Below are positions 27,411 through 35,585 of a DNA stretch of 64,000 nucleotides, in pieces. A program made the position numbers and the translations under genes. The first letter of the stretch is position 1, and the number at the start of each line of letters is the position of its first letter. Below the pieces are notes generated by a model, which was not told the DNA's origin, searched no databases, and was given only the letters and a program-made list of their open reading frames with translations. Source of the DNA: Tyzzerella sp. (GTDB lineage: Bacteria; Bacillota; Clostridia; Lachnospirales; Anaerotignaceae). The stretch covers positions 186,001 to 250,000 of the forward strand of contig DXZA01000067.1 in NCBI GenBank assembly GCA_019415525.1, written 5' to 3'.

Positions 27411-27685
27411 AAATACACTCATAAAATGAGTGTATTTCAGACTGTCACAAAACCTATTTTTTAAATTTTTGATACCGCTGAAGGGTAAAGGGAAACAAAG
27501 AGTTTCCCTTTTTTAATCCACAGACGGAATTGACTTCCGTCGAGGAAAACAGCGGGTTTCGAGGAATTTATGACGATGGAACTCGTCTGTTTATTCCTCT
27601 GTCTATTTTGTCAAAATCCTGATTTTGACGAGAGTGTGTCGACTTTTTCGACACACTCAAATACACTCATAAAATGAGTGTATTT
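27411..27685. repeat. Hairpin-rich non-coding element between two identical 27-bp palindromic repeats
   Basis: The 27-base sequence AAATACACTCAT-AAA-ATGAGTGTATTT occurs at 27411-27437 and again at 27659-27685. The right copy serves as the terminator of thiY. The 221 bases between them have no ORF but contain at least four further hairpins: AAAGGGAAAC/GTTTCCCTTT (27487-27511), GACGGAA/TTCCGTC (27523-27541), GTCAAAATC/GATTTTGAC (27610-27629) and GAGTGTGTCGA/TCGACACACTC (27632-27658). The insert is visibly richer in GC than its flanks. It could be a miniature mobile or interspersed repeat, or a structured RNA. Confidence 0.75.
27659..27685 (-). terminator. Terminator of the thi operon
   Basis: 12-bp perfect stem with an AAA loop, ending in T-rich sequence, 5 bases beyond the thiY stop. 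It is the right-hand copy of the duplicated 27-base repeat. Confidence 0.8.
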
Positions 27686-27690
27686 TTATA

Positions 27691-28707
27691 TTATTTAAAT
27701 ATGTCTACAACACAATCATCAACAGTAACTTCTTTATTAATAAGTCCCTGTTCTTTAAGCCAGTTTATATCATTTTGCCATAAATCTTTGTTTTGTGTAA
27801 GGAATGTAGCATTTTCATTTTCCATAAGAGGAAGAAGAACTTCTATACTTCTTTGTTCAACTCCTTCACTAAGAGGGAAATTTTCTGCATTTTGATTTTC
27901 AAGCAAAGTTGTTAATGTACCTTGTGGGTCATTTTTCATATCTTCAAATCCCTTTTTTGATGCACGAAGGAATTTTTCTATTTTTTCAGGATTTTCATTT
28001 ATATCATTATTACCAGCAACAAAAACAAGCTCACTATAGTCAGGAACTCCATATTCTGTTGGGAAGAAATAATTTACTTCAAAACCTTCTTCTTCAAGAG
28101 CAGGAACTTCATGATTTACAAGACAACCTATTGTTGCATCAACTCTACCTGTTGTCATAGATGTCATAAGGTCAAAACCTACATCTATAAGAGTTACATC
28201 ATCCATTGACACTCCAACGCTTTCCATCATTGTTTTAATGAGGGCTTCATTAAACTCTGTACCACTATATCCTATTGTTTTTCCCACAAAATCTTTTGGT
28301 GATGTTATATTTTTATCTTTAAGAGAAACAACTACATTTAAAGGTGATTGTACTATTGTACCTACTGCTTTTACAGGTATATCTTCATTTGCAATAGCTC
28401 TTATAACATCATTTGGATAATATATACCAAGGTCTGCTTTTCCAGCTGCTGTAAGTGAAATAGCATCATTTACATTTGCAGGGAAATATATTTGAACATC
28501 AAGACCTTCTTCTTCATAATATCCTTTTTCTATGGCATTATATATAAATCCATGAACTGCATTAGGATACCAATCAAGAACAACACTAAATTCTTCAAGC
28601 TCTTTGTTATTATCTGTTGATGCCTGATTTTCGTTGCTATTTCCACAACCGGCAAATGAAAAAGCTGTTATAACAGCCATACATAAAGCTACAATTCTTT
28701 TTCTCAT
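27691..28707 (-). CDS. thiY: Thiamine-pyrimidine ABC transporter substrate-binding lipoprotein
   Basis: About 338 residues. Signal peptide with lipobox FAGC, then an NMT1/THI5-like periplasmic-type fold: VVLDWYPNAVHGFIYNAIEKGYY, GKADLGIYYP and GKTIGYSGTEFNEALI. In Bacillus ThiY binds N-formyl-4-amino-5-aminomethyl-2-methylpyrimidine, a thiamine breakdown product, for import by ThiXZ. The ATG at 28705-28707 (MRKRIVALC) is preferred, with AAAGGA at the right distance inside the preceding codons. It follows thiX by 2 bases. Ligand is inferred from the TPP riboswitch and tenA. Confidence 0.9.
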   Translation of the reverse strand: MRKRIVALCMAVITAFSFAGCGNSNENQASTDNNKELEEFSVVLDWYPNAVHGFIYNAIEKGYYEEEGLDVQIYFPANVNDAISLTAAGKADLGIYYPNDVIRAIANEDIPVKAVGTIVQSPLNVVVSLKDKNITSPKDFVGKTIGYSGTEFNEALIKTMMESVGVSMDDVTLIDVGFDLMTSMTTGRVDATIGCLVNHEVPALEEEGFEVNYFFPTEYGVPDYSELVFVAGNNDINENPEKIEKFLRASKKGFEDMKNDPQGTLTTLLENQNAENFPLSEGVEQRSIEVLLPLMENENATFLTQNKDLWQNDINWLKEQGLINKEVTVDDCVVDIFK

Positions 28708-28709
28708 AA

Positions 28710-29453
28710 TTAAATTTCCTTTCTCCATTTTATTAATGTTTTTTCTATTATACTTACAATACTTACTAAAAGCATTGCTACAACACTTAAAACAACAACA
28801 GGAGCAAAAACACCTGCACCATCAAGCTGTGTCATCATTCTTTTACTAAAATATCCAAGACCACTTTGAGCACCAAGCCACTCTGCAATAGCTGCTCCAA
28901 TTATACTTAAAGGTATAGCCATTTTTATTGCTGAAAAGAAATATGGTAGTGCTGAAGGTAATTTAAGTTTAATAAAAATATCTTTTTTAGAAGCACCATA
29001 TGTAATGAGAAGTTCTTCCATTTCTCTTTTAGTTGATTTAAAACCGTCATAAACAGTTATTGTTATAGGAAAAAAAGTAATAAGTATTGTAACGAGAACT
29101 TTACTCCATATTCCATAACCAAACCATAATACAAAAAGAGGTGCAATAGCTGTTGTTGGTATTGTTTGAGATGCTATTATAATAGGATATAAAGCATTCT
29201 CTATTTTTTCGTTTAAATCCATTACTATTGCAAGGAATAAACCTAAAATTATTGATATAATAAGACCTAAAATAGTAACTCCCATTGTTGCAGGAAGATG
29301 TACACCAATAAGAATATCTCTAAGCTCCCATATTTTCTTTAGTATCTCCAAAGGAGAAGGAAGTATATAAGATGCATTCATTTTTACAGCTATAATCTGC
29401 CATATAACAAAAAGTACTATTGTAACTATAATAGAAGGAATACTTTTTTTCAT
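28710..29453 (-). CDS. thiX: Thiamine-pyrimidine ABC transporter permease
   Basis: 247 residues, about six membrane segments. The cytoplasmic EAA-like loop is EELLITYGASKKDIFIKLKLPSALP (around 145-170), as in SsuC/TauC/ThiX permeases. IIASQTIPTTAIAPLFVLWFG is also characteristic. The start overlaps the thiZ stop by one base (TAATG), with GGAGGGG just before. Confidence 0.92.
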   Translation of the reverse strand: MKKSIPSIIVTIVLFVIWQIIAVKMNASYILPSPLEILKKIWELRDILIGVHLPATMGVTILGLIISIILGLFLAIVMDLNEKIENALYPIIIASQTIPTTAIAPLFVLWFGYGIWSKVLVTILITFFPITITVYDGFKSTKREMEELLITYGASKKDIFIKLKLPSALPYFFSAIKMAIPLSIIGAAIAEWLGAQSGLGYFSKRMMTQLDGAGVFAPVVVLSVVAMLLVSIVSIIEKTLIKWRKEI

Positions 29454-30205
29454 TATTCACCCCTCCTATTTCTAAGTTTATTTATAAGTTCTTCTCTAAG
29501 AGCCACTATTTCCGGATTTTTCAAAAACTCTCTACTTCTTGGATATTCAGAAGATATTTCTACTTTTTCCATATCTTTAAATGGTCTATCTTGTATTATA
29601 TATATTGAATTTGATAAAAAAACAGCTTCTTCAACATCATGTGTTATAAATATAATTGTTTTTCCAAAATGTTTCCATTGTTTAAGAAGCCATTCTTGCA
29701 TATCCATTCTTGTTAAAGAATCAAGAGCAGAAAAAGGCTCATCAAGAAGAAGTATATCACTTCCGGCAAGTATAGTTCTTGCAAAAGAAACTCTTTGTTT
29801 CATACCACCGGAAAGGTCTTTAGGATATTTATCTATATATTCAGAAAGACCAACTTCAGAAAGAACATCAACACATTTTTTATGGATTTCAGATTTTGGA
29901 ACACCTTTTATTTCCATTGGTAAACTTATATTTTTTTCTATTGTTCTCCAAGGGAAAAGTAAATCTTTTTGCGGCATAAAAGCACAATAATCTTTTAATG
30001 TATTTATATTTTTACCATCAATAAGAATTTCACCATTTTCCGGCTTTTCAAGACCGTTTATAAGTCTTAAAATAGTACTTTTACCACAACCACTTTGACC
30101 TATAAGTGATACAAACTCACCTTTTTTTACTGAAAAATTGAGATTTTTCATCATATAAAAATCATCTTCAGAATATTTAAAAGTCACATTTTTAAATTCA
30201 AGCAA
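29453..30205 (-). CDS. thiZ: Thiamine-pyrimidine ABC transporter ATPase
   Basis: 250 residues. Walker A GQSGCGKSTI, Q-loop FMPQKDLLFPW, signature LSGGMKQRVSFAR, Walker B ILLLDEPFSALD and H-loop FITHDVEEA. It belongs to the SsuB/TauB/ThiZ group. The start is TTG (30203-30205), 9 bases after AAGGAG. That ribosome site is made of the last codons of tenA. Confidence 0.93.
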   Translation of the reverse strand: MLEFKNVTFKYSEDDFYMMKNLNFSVKKGEFVSLIGQSGCGKSTILRLINGLEKPENGEILIDGKNINTLKDYCAFMPQKDLLFPWRTIEKNISLPMEIKGVPKSEIHKKCVDVLSEVGLSEYIDKYPKDLSGGMKQRVSFARTILAGSDILLLDEPFSALDSLTRMDMQEWLLKQWKHFGKTIIFITHDVEEAVFLSNSIYIIQDRPFKDMEKVEISSEYPRSREFLKNPEIVALREELINKLRNRRGE

Positions 30206-30208
30206 AAA

Positions 30209-30868
30209 TTACATCTCCTTTTTATATGACATATCCCAGAACATATACTCATATCTGCTGCAATTTACAAATATATCACGAAGAACTTCAAACTCTTCAT
30301 CTGTACAATTTTCTCCAAGTTTATCAACAAGCTCAATTATTTCATTATTATCTTTTGCATATTCTTTTGAAGAATATCCCTTTATCCATTCACCATAAAA
30401 TTCATGGTTTAACGAATTTGGATTTTTAGCAAGTCTATCTCCTATTTCTTTATAACTCCAAGAACAAGAAAGTATTGATACAAGAAGCTCTAAAACTCCC
30501 ATATCATGACCTATTTGAAGCATATATTTAGTATATGAAGTATTTACAATAGAAGGCTTTGCATTTTTAATTTCATCTTTTGTTATACCAAGTCTTTCCA
30601 TATATGTTTTATGTACTTTCATTTCGCTATCTAATGTCCCATTCACAAGAGAGGCAAATTTTCTCATAATATCTTCATCCCTTGATTTTACAACACCAAG
30701 AGCAAACACTTTGGCATAGTCAAGAAGATATAAATAATCTTGCACCATAAAAAATCTAAATTTATCAATATCAAGTGTTCCATCACCTATACCTTTTACA
30801 AATGGGTGTTCATGATACTTTTCCCATATATCTTTTGCACTGTTATAGAGTCTTTCTGAAAGTTTCAT
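30209..30868 (-). CDS. tenA: Aminopyrimidine aminohydrolase (thiaminase II)
   Basis: 219 residues. Releases hydroxymethylpyrimidine from aminomethylpyrimidine for thiamine salvage. LSCSWSYKEIG carries the catalytic Cys. FFMVQDYLYLLDYAKVFALG lines the pocket, and the C-terminal SRYEYMFWDM holds the conserved Glu. AAGGAGG precedes the ATG. First gene after the TPP riboswitch. Confidence 0.95.
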   Translation of the reverse strand: MKLSERLYNSAKDIWEKYHEHPFVKGIGDGTLDIDKFRFFMVQDYLYLLDYAKVFALGVVKSRDEDIMRKFASLVNGTLDSEMKVHKTYMERLGITKDEIKNAKPSIVNTSYTKYMLQIGHDMGVLELLVSILSCSWSYKEIGDRLAKNPNSLNHEFYGEWIKGYSSKEYAKDNNEIIELVDKLGENCTDEEFEVLRDIFVNCSRYEYMFWDMSYKKEM

Positions 30869-30894
30869 AATAGTATCCTCCTTAAAAAAATAAT

Positions 30895-30927
30895 AAAAAA
30901 AGACTTTTTTCCACAGAAAAAGTCTTT
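30895..30927 (-). terminator. Riboswitch-controlled terminator before tenA
   Basis: Minus-strand stem AAAGACTTTTT/AAAAAGTCTTT with a 6-base loop and a following T-run, between the TPP aptamer and tenA. It is the likely OFF switch when TPP is bound. Confidence 0.85.
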
Positions 30928-30942
30928 AATATACAAAAAATA

Positions 30943-31038
30943 TCAATAGCTTCCCTGCGTTGGTACTAACCACATCAAGTTCAAAGGGTTAGGAAAAATC
31001 CCTCTCAGCATCTGATAAATCAGAGGCACCCCTAGCAA
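30943..31038 (-). promoter_or_regulatory. TPP riboswitch (THI element)
   Basis: Read on the minus strand, the aptamer has GGGGTGCC, the CTGAGAGG pyrimidine-sensor core, CCCTTTGAACTTGATGTGG and TTAGTACCAACGCAGGGAA. These are all the conserved blocks of the THI box, closed by a short P1. It sits directly upstream of the terminator and tenA-thiZXY, so the operon is expected to be shut off by thiamine pyrophosphate. Confidence 0.97.
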
Positions 31039-31108
31039 AAATAAATATTTACTTTTATGAAGTAAATTATAACACAACCAAAGTCATATGTCTACCCAAA
31101 AAAAACCT

Positions 31109-31137
31109 TTGACAAATACATTTTTTGTAATTATCCT
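31109..31137 (+). promoter_or_regulatory. Possible promoter of the ThrE-type exporter genes
   Basis: Perfect TTGACA (31109-31114), 17-base spacer and a weak -10 TATCCT (31132-31137), 20 bases before the first gene. Confidence 0.5.
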
Positions 31138-31157
31138 TTTGTTATAAATAATATTAA

Positions 31158-31931
31158 ATGAAAGAAGAGATGTTTTTGGAAGAAGAAAAACTTTTAAAAT
31201 TAGCTGTTGATGCTGGTGAAATTGTACTCACAAGTGGTGGTGAAATACATCGAGTTGAAGATACAATATCAAGAATAATATCAACAGCCGGTGAAAATTC
31301 AAATCCTGAAGCTATTGTTTTTCCAACCGGAATATTTGCCAGTATGAATGGTAAAAATGGTCATATAACAAAAGTTAAAAGAATAACAAGTCGCAGCACA
31401 GACCTTAAACGTCTTCACTATGTAAATACATTAAGTAGACGATTTGTATCAGGAGAATTTACTCTTGGAGAAGCTATAAAGGATATAGAACGTATAAAAA
31501 GACTTCCAGATGTAAAGCCGCCAGTATTTGTTATAGGCGTTGCTATGACTTGTCTTTTTTTCTCATTAATGTTTGAAGGAAGTTTATATGATGGTATATC
31601 AGCTGGAATAGTTGGACTATTTTTAGGTTTATTTATGTTCTATTTATCAGCAAAAAATGTATCTTATTTTATATCAAAATTTTTATCAGGTGTTTTAATA
31701 TCTGTATTAACAATAGTTTTATATAGATATAATATTTGTAACAACTATGACAAAGTAATTATAGGCTGTCTTATGCCACTTGTACCTGGCGTAACAATAA
31801 CAAATGCATTAAGAGATGTACTTAATGGAGATTTTGTTTCAGGTGTATCAAGAATAGCAGAAGCCTGTCTTGTAGCTGTTGCTATTGCTGGTGGTGTTGG
31901 TATAGTTTTAAAAATATTATCACAAATATAA
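31158..31931 (+). CDS. Threonine/serine exporter family protein, N-terminal half (ThrE/YjjP)
   Basis: 257 residues. A soluble N-terminal half with LAVDAGEIVLTSGGEIHRVEDTI and FPTGIFASM, typical of DUF1212/ThrE, is followed by about five membrane segments. GCLMPLVPGVTITNALRDVLNGD is the family's conserved loop. Homologues export threonine or serine; the substrate here is inferred. It pairs with the next gene, which supplies the second half. The ribosome site is weak. An internal ATG at 31170 lies directly behind AGAAGAG and cannot be excluded as the start. Confidence 0.85.
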   Translation: MKEEMFLEEEKLLKLAVDAGEIVLTSGGEIHRVEDTISRIISTAGENSNPEAIVFPTGIFASMNGKNGHITKVKRITSRSTDLKRLHYVNTLSRRFVSGEFTLGEAIKDIERIKRLPDVKPPVFVIGVAMTCLFFSLMFEGSLYDGISAGIVGLFLGLFMFYLSAKNVSYFISKFLSGVLISVLTIVLYRYNICNNYDKVIIGCLMPLVPGVTITNALRDVLNGDFVSGVSRIAEACLVAVAIAGGVGIVLKILSQI

Positions 31932-31944
31932 GGAGTTAATTTTT

Positions 31945-32385
31945 ATGACAAAAATAATATATCAAACATTTGTGGCATTTATGGCCTGTATATTTTTTTC
32001 ATTAACATTTAACACTCCAAAAAAAGAACTTCCTTTTTGTGGTTTTACAGGTGCTGTTGGTTGGTGTGTATATTGTATTGTAGTATATGGTTTTGAGGGT
32101 GATGCTATAATTGGTTCATTTTTAGGTGCAGCAACACTTACTGCAAGCTGTCGTTTTTTATCCCATATACGACAAGCACCTTCTACATTATATCTTATAC
32201 CTGGAATATTGCCACTTGTACCTGGCTCTTATATTTATAACACAATGTATGGAATTCTTGACGGAGATATGGTATATTCATATACACAGGGAGTGCTTAC
32301 TGCAAAACTTGCAGGAGTAATTGCACTTGGGGTTATGATAATACTTTCATTACCATATTCCTGTTTTAATTTTATAAGAAAATAA
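31945..32385 (+). CDS. Threonine/serine exporter family protein, C-terminal half (YjjB-like)
   Basis: 146 residues, about four membrane segments. FCGFTGAVGWCVY and LYLIPGILPLVPGSYIYNTMYG match the DUF3815/YjjB half of ThrE. That half is split from the first half in many Bacillota. It starts 13 bases after the previous stop, with AAGGAG ahead. The two products probably form one transporter. Confidence 0.87.
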   Translation: MTKIIYQTFVAFMACIFFSLTFNTPKKELPFCGFTGAVGWCVYCIVVYGFEGDAIIGSFLGAATLTASCRFLSHIRQAPSTLYLIPGILPLVPGSYIYNTMYGILDGDMVYSYTQGVLTAKLAGVIALGVMIILSLPYSCFNFIRK

Positions 32386-32406
32386 TAATATAAAGGGGGA
32401 AGTAAT

Positions 32407-32706
32407 ATGTATTGTAAAAATTGTGGTTCATTAATGGATGATAATTCAAATGTATGCCCAAAATGTGGAACTCCTGTTAACACATCAAATAATCAAGTAG
32501 TTGATAATGGTGGATTTTTATGGGGACTTTTAGGCTGTTGTGTGCCTATTGCAGGACTCATACTTTTCCTTGTTTGGAAAGATACAAAACCTAAAACAGC
32601 AAAAGCAGCAGGTATTGGTGCACTTGTATCTGTTATTTTAGGTGTAATATGGTATGTTTTTGTATTTGTACTTTCAGTTGGTGTTGGTATTTCGGCTGGA
32701 ATTTAA
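32407..32706 (+). CDS. Zinc-ribbon membrane protein
   Basis: 99 residues. The N-terminal zinc ribbon has two CxxC pairs (YCKNCGSLMDDNSNVCPKCG). A short linker and two membrane segments (about 38-57 and 68-95) follow. It is of the common small zinc-ribbon/TM type with unknown function. AAGGGGG precedes the ATG. It follows the exporter pair at short distance and may be cotranscribed with it. Confidence 0.75.
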   Translation: MYCKNCGSLMDDNSNVCPKCGTPVNTSNNQVVDNGGFLWGLLGCCVPIAGLILFLVWKDTKPKTAKAAGIGALVSVILGVIWYVFVFVLSVGVGISAGI

Positions 32707-32709
32707 AAA

Positions 32710-33072
32710 ATGCTAGAAAAAATATATAAGTGGCTTCCAATAGTATTTGGCTGTCATAGACGAAGTGACCGTTCATTTTTTTATAAGGGTAAACAGTTTC
32801 CAATATGTACAAGATGTACAGGTGAACTTTTAGGTATAATATTTTCAATAATTACATGTTTTTTATATATACCATCTGTAAAATTTTGTATATTAATAAT
32901 GATACCAATGATTTTTGATGGATTTTTACAATCTCTTACAAAATATGAAAGTAATAATATACTTCGTATTATAACAGGCTTTGCTTTTGGCTATGGTATT
33001 ATGACACTTTTTATAAAATCAAATATTTTTGTAATTAAATATGGTTATTATATCGGTAAAAACTTAATATAA
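32710..33072 (+). CDS. DUF2085 family membrane protein
   Basis: 120 residues. GCHRRSDRSFFYKGKQFPIC and CTRCTGELLG, the DGFLQSLTKYESNN segment and RIITGFAFGYG match DUF2085, a family of small membrane proteins with conserved Cys/His residues. These may bind metal; function is unknown. It starts 3 bases after the zinc-ribbon gene with only a weak ribosome site, so it is probably coupled to it. Confidence 0.82.
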   Translation: MLEKIYKWLPIVFGCHRRSDRSFFYKGKQFPICTRCTGELLGIIFSIITCFLYIPSVKFCILIMIPMIFDGFLQSLTKYESNNILRIITGFAFGYGIMTLFIKSNIFVIKYGYYIGKNLI

Positions 33073-33104
33073 AAAAATGGCTTTTCTTTTGAAAAGCCAT
33101 TTTT
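33073..33104. terminator. Bidirectional terminator
   Basis: Perfect 14-bp stem AAAAATGGCTTTTC/GAAAAGCCATTTTT with a TTTT loop, between two convergent genes. Confidence 0.9.
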
Positions 33105-33112
33105 ATTTTTAA

Positions 33113-35401
33113 TTATCCTCTATAAAAATTAATAAGACAACCTGAAAGTATTATTTTTCTTTCATCATCTGTTAAATCACCCATTTTAAGAGTAAATTCT
33201 TTCATATCTTTTCCTACAATATATGCTTTAAACTCTGTTGCTTTTTCAGAAACAAGTTTTTTAATATTAGGAACAAATATATAATCACCATTTTCAAATG
33301 GTATTTCTCCATCAAGTATAAATGGAAGCATACCCCAGTTAATAAGATTTGAACGGTATCTCTTTGTTGCATATTCACCAGCAATATTTGCCCAACCACC
33401 AAGAACTTTCTGACAGCTTGCAGCCTGTTCTCTAGCAGAACCATCACCTGGTTTTACTGCATAAATTGTACTTCCAATACCTGTTTTATTAATATCAACA
33501 TTAGAGAATTTTTCATTTATTTTATCAAAAACATCTTTTATTTCTTCATAAGCCTCAGCAGGATTTTCTCCTTTTTCTCTTGCTTTTTCAGCTTTCTGTA
33601 CTTCTTTTGCACGTCCAACATATGCAGGGTCTTTTCTTGAAAGTGTAAATTCTGCAAGTCCTAAAGGATTTGAACGATATGAAGATGTTTCACCAGAAGG
33701 TATAAGTTCATCTGTTGTTGTTACAGGGTCTGTAATTACAGATACAACTTTTAATACAATGTCATCTGTAAGTTCACTCATAGCAGGCCAATCTGTAATA
33801 TTAGGGCCAAATTTAATTTCAACAGAAGAATCAGGTTTTCCAAAACCATTATAACATCTGTTTTTATATACATCTCCATTAAATTTATATTCAGGTTTTG
33901 TATATTCAATATCAAGGTCAGTTGCAGGTGTAAGTTTACCTTTATTAACAGCAGTTGCAGCTATTGAACGAGCGTCCATAAGTGCAACAGAAGCAATCTG
34001 ATTGTTTGTAATTTTTGAACCTTCTCTGTTAGGGAAGTTTCTTGTTGAATGTCTTATACTTAAGCAATTATTTGCAGGTACATCTCCAGCACCAAAGCAA
34101 GGTCCACAGAATGCTGAACGAACAGTTGCACCTGAAACCATAATATCAGCAATAGAACCATTTTCAACAAGGCTTACAAATACAGGCTGACTTGAAGGAT
34201 ATACACTAAGTGCAAATTCGTCATCACCTATTGAATGACCTTTTAATATATCTCTTGCATCGCAAATATTTTCATATGTACCACCGGCACAACCAGCAAT
34301 AACACCCTGTTCAACATAAAGACTACCGTTTCTTACTTTATCTTTAAGTTTAAATGTTACTTTGCTACTATCAAGCTGTTCTGCTCCTCTTTTTTCACAC
34401 TCATCAAGTATGTCCATAAGATTTGAATTAAGTTCTTCTATTGTATATACATTGCTTGGGTGGAAAGGCATAGCTATCATTGGTTTTACTTTTGAAAGGT
34501 CAACATATATAAAACCATCATAATATGTACAGTTTGCCGGTTTCTGTTCTTTATATTCTTCTGGTCTGCCATGTGTCATATACCAACCTTTAACTTTTTC
34601 ATCTGTAACCCATACAGAAGAAAGACAAGTTGTTTCTGTTGTCATAACGTCAATACCATTTCTGTAATCAACACTTAAATTAGCAATACCGTCACCAACA
34701 AACTCCATAACTTTATTTTTAACATATCCATTTTCAAAAACAGCACCTATAATCGCAAGAGCAACGTCCTGTGGACCTACTCCAGGAACTGGTTTTCCTG
34801 TAAGGTATACACCTACAACCTGTGGTCTATCTATATCATATGTTTTATTTAAAAGCTGTTTTACAAGTTCAGGGCCACCTTCACCAACAGCCATTGTACC
34901 TAAAGCACCATAACGAGTATGGCTATCGCTACCAAGTATCATTTTACCAACGCCACTCATCATTTCTCTCATATACTGATGAATTACAGCCTGATGAGCA
35001 GGTACATATATACCGCCGTATTTTTTAGCACAAGAAAGACCAAAAAGGTGGTCATCTTCATTAATTGTTCCACCTACTGCACAAAGTGAGTTATGGCAGT
35101 TTGTAAGAACATATGGCATTGGGAATTTTTCAAGCCCACTTGCTCTTGCTGTCTGAATAATACCTACATATGTAATATCATGAGATGCCATTCTATCAAA
35201 TTTTATTTTAAGCTTATCCATATTTCCTGAAGTATTATGACTTTCAAGAATACTGTATGCAATAGTTCCTTTTGACGCTTCATCTTTTGATGGTGTATTA
35301 TCCCCCATTAATGATTTTAATTTTAAAGGTGCATTACTATCATCTTCAACGATTTCTGTACCATTTACAAGGTATACACCATTTTTATATAATTGAACCA
35401 T
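33113..35401 (-). CDS. Aconitase-superfamily hydratase (YbhJ-like)
   Basis: 762 residues, similar in length to E. coli YbhJ. MILGSDSHTRYGALGTMAVGEGG is the aconitase substrate/cluster region. VIAGCAGGTYENICDARDIL and SAFCGPCFGAGDVPANN carry the Cys ligands of a [4Fe-4S] cluster. The C-terminal swivel-like part has LINWGMLPFIL (compare SNLINxGxLPL in aconitases). The substrate is unknown. No citrate-cycle genes surround it, so plain aconitase is only one option. AGGGGGA precedes the ATG. Its promoter is at 35440-35468. Confidence 0.85.
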   Translation of the reverse strand: MVQLYKNGVYLVNGTEIVEDDSNAPLKLKSLMGDNTPSKDEASKGTIAYSILESHNTSGNMDKLKIKFDRMASHDITYVGIIQTARASGLEKFPMPYVLTNCHNSLCAVGGTINEDDHLFGLSCAKKYGGIYVPAHQAVIHQYMREMMSGVGKMILGSDSHTRYGALGTMAVGEGGPELVKQLLNKTYDIDRPQVVGVYLTGKPVPGVGPQDVALAIIGAVFENGYVKNKVMEFVGDGIANLSVDYRNGIDVMTTETTCLSSVWVTDEKVKGWYMTHGRPEEYKEQKPANCTYYDGFIYVDLSKVKPMIAMPFHPSNVYTIEELNSNLMDILDECEKRGAEQLDSSKVTFKLKDKVRNGSLYVEQGVIAGCAGGTYENICDARDILKGHSIGDDEFALSVYPSSQPVFVSLVENGSIADIMVSGATVRSAFCGPCFGAGDVPANNCLSIRHSTRNFPNREGSKITNNQIASVALMDARSIAATAVNKGKLTPATDLDIEYTKPEYKFNGDVYKNRCYNGFGKPDSSVEIKFGPNITDWPAMSELTDDIVLKVVSVITDPVTTTDELIPSGETSSYRSNPLGLAEFTLSRKDPAYVGRAKEVQKAEKAREKGENPAEAYEEIKDVFDKINEKFSNVDINKTGIGSTIYAVKPGDGSAREQAASCQKVLGGWANIAGEYATKRYRSNLINWGMLPFILDGEIPFENGDYIFVPNIKKLVSEKATEFKAYIVGKDMKEFTLKMGDLTDDERKIILSGCLINFYRG

Positions 35402-35439
35402 TTAATTTCCCCCTCATTTGTTATACGCTATGATTTTTT

Positions 35440-35468
35440 ATTATATAGTTGCATTGTGATTTTGTAAA
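35440..35468 (-). promoter_or_regulatory. Promoter of the hydratase gene
   Basis: Minus strand TTTACA (35463-35468), 17-base spacer, TATAAT (35440-35445), about 40 bases before the start. Confidence 0.75.
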
Positions 35469-35509
35469 TACCCTGTGGACTTTTGTGTTTTTATATTTTA
35501 AATATTATA

Positions 35510-35539
35510 TTGATAAAAATAGTCTTTTGATTATATAAT
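35510..35539 (+). promoter_or_regulatory. Promoter of the radical SAM gene
   Basis: TTGATA (35510-35515), 18-base spacer, TATAAT (35534-35539). Divergent from the hydratase promoter. Confidence 0.65.
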
Positions 35540-35585
35540 ATTTAAGATAAATCAATAAAAAAACAAATAAGCGAGGTAGATATAT

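Noticed and set aside
27308..27690. CRISPR-like repeat pair
   Set aside because: Only two repeat copies separated by 221 bases with internal hairpins, and no further units or cas genes.
31945..32385. Split ThrE genes as a disrupted single gene
   Set aside because: Both halves have their own ribosome site and full domain ends. Two-gene ThrE systems are normal in Bacillota.
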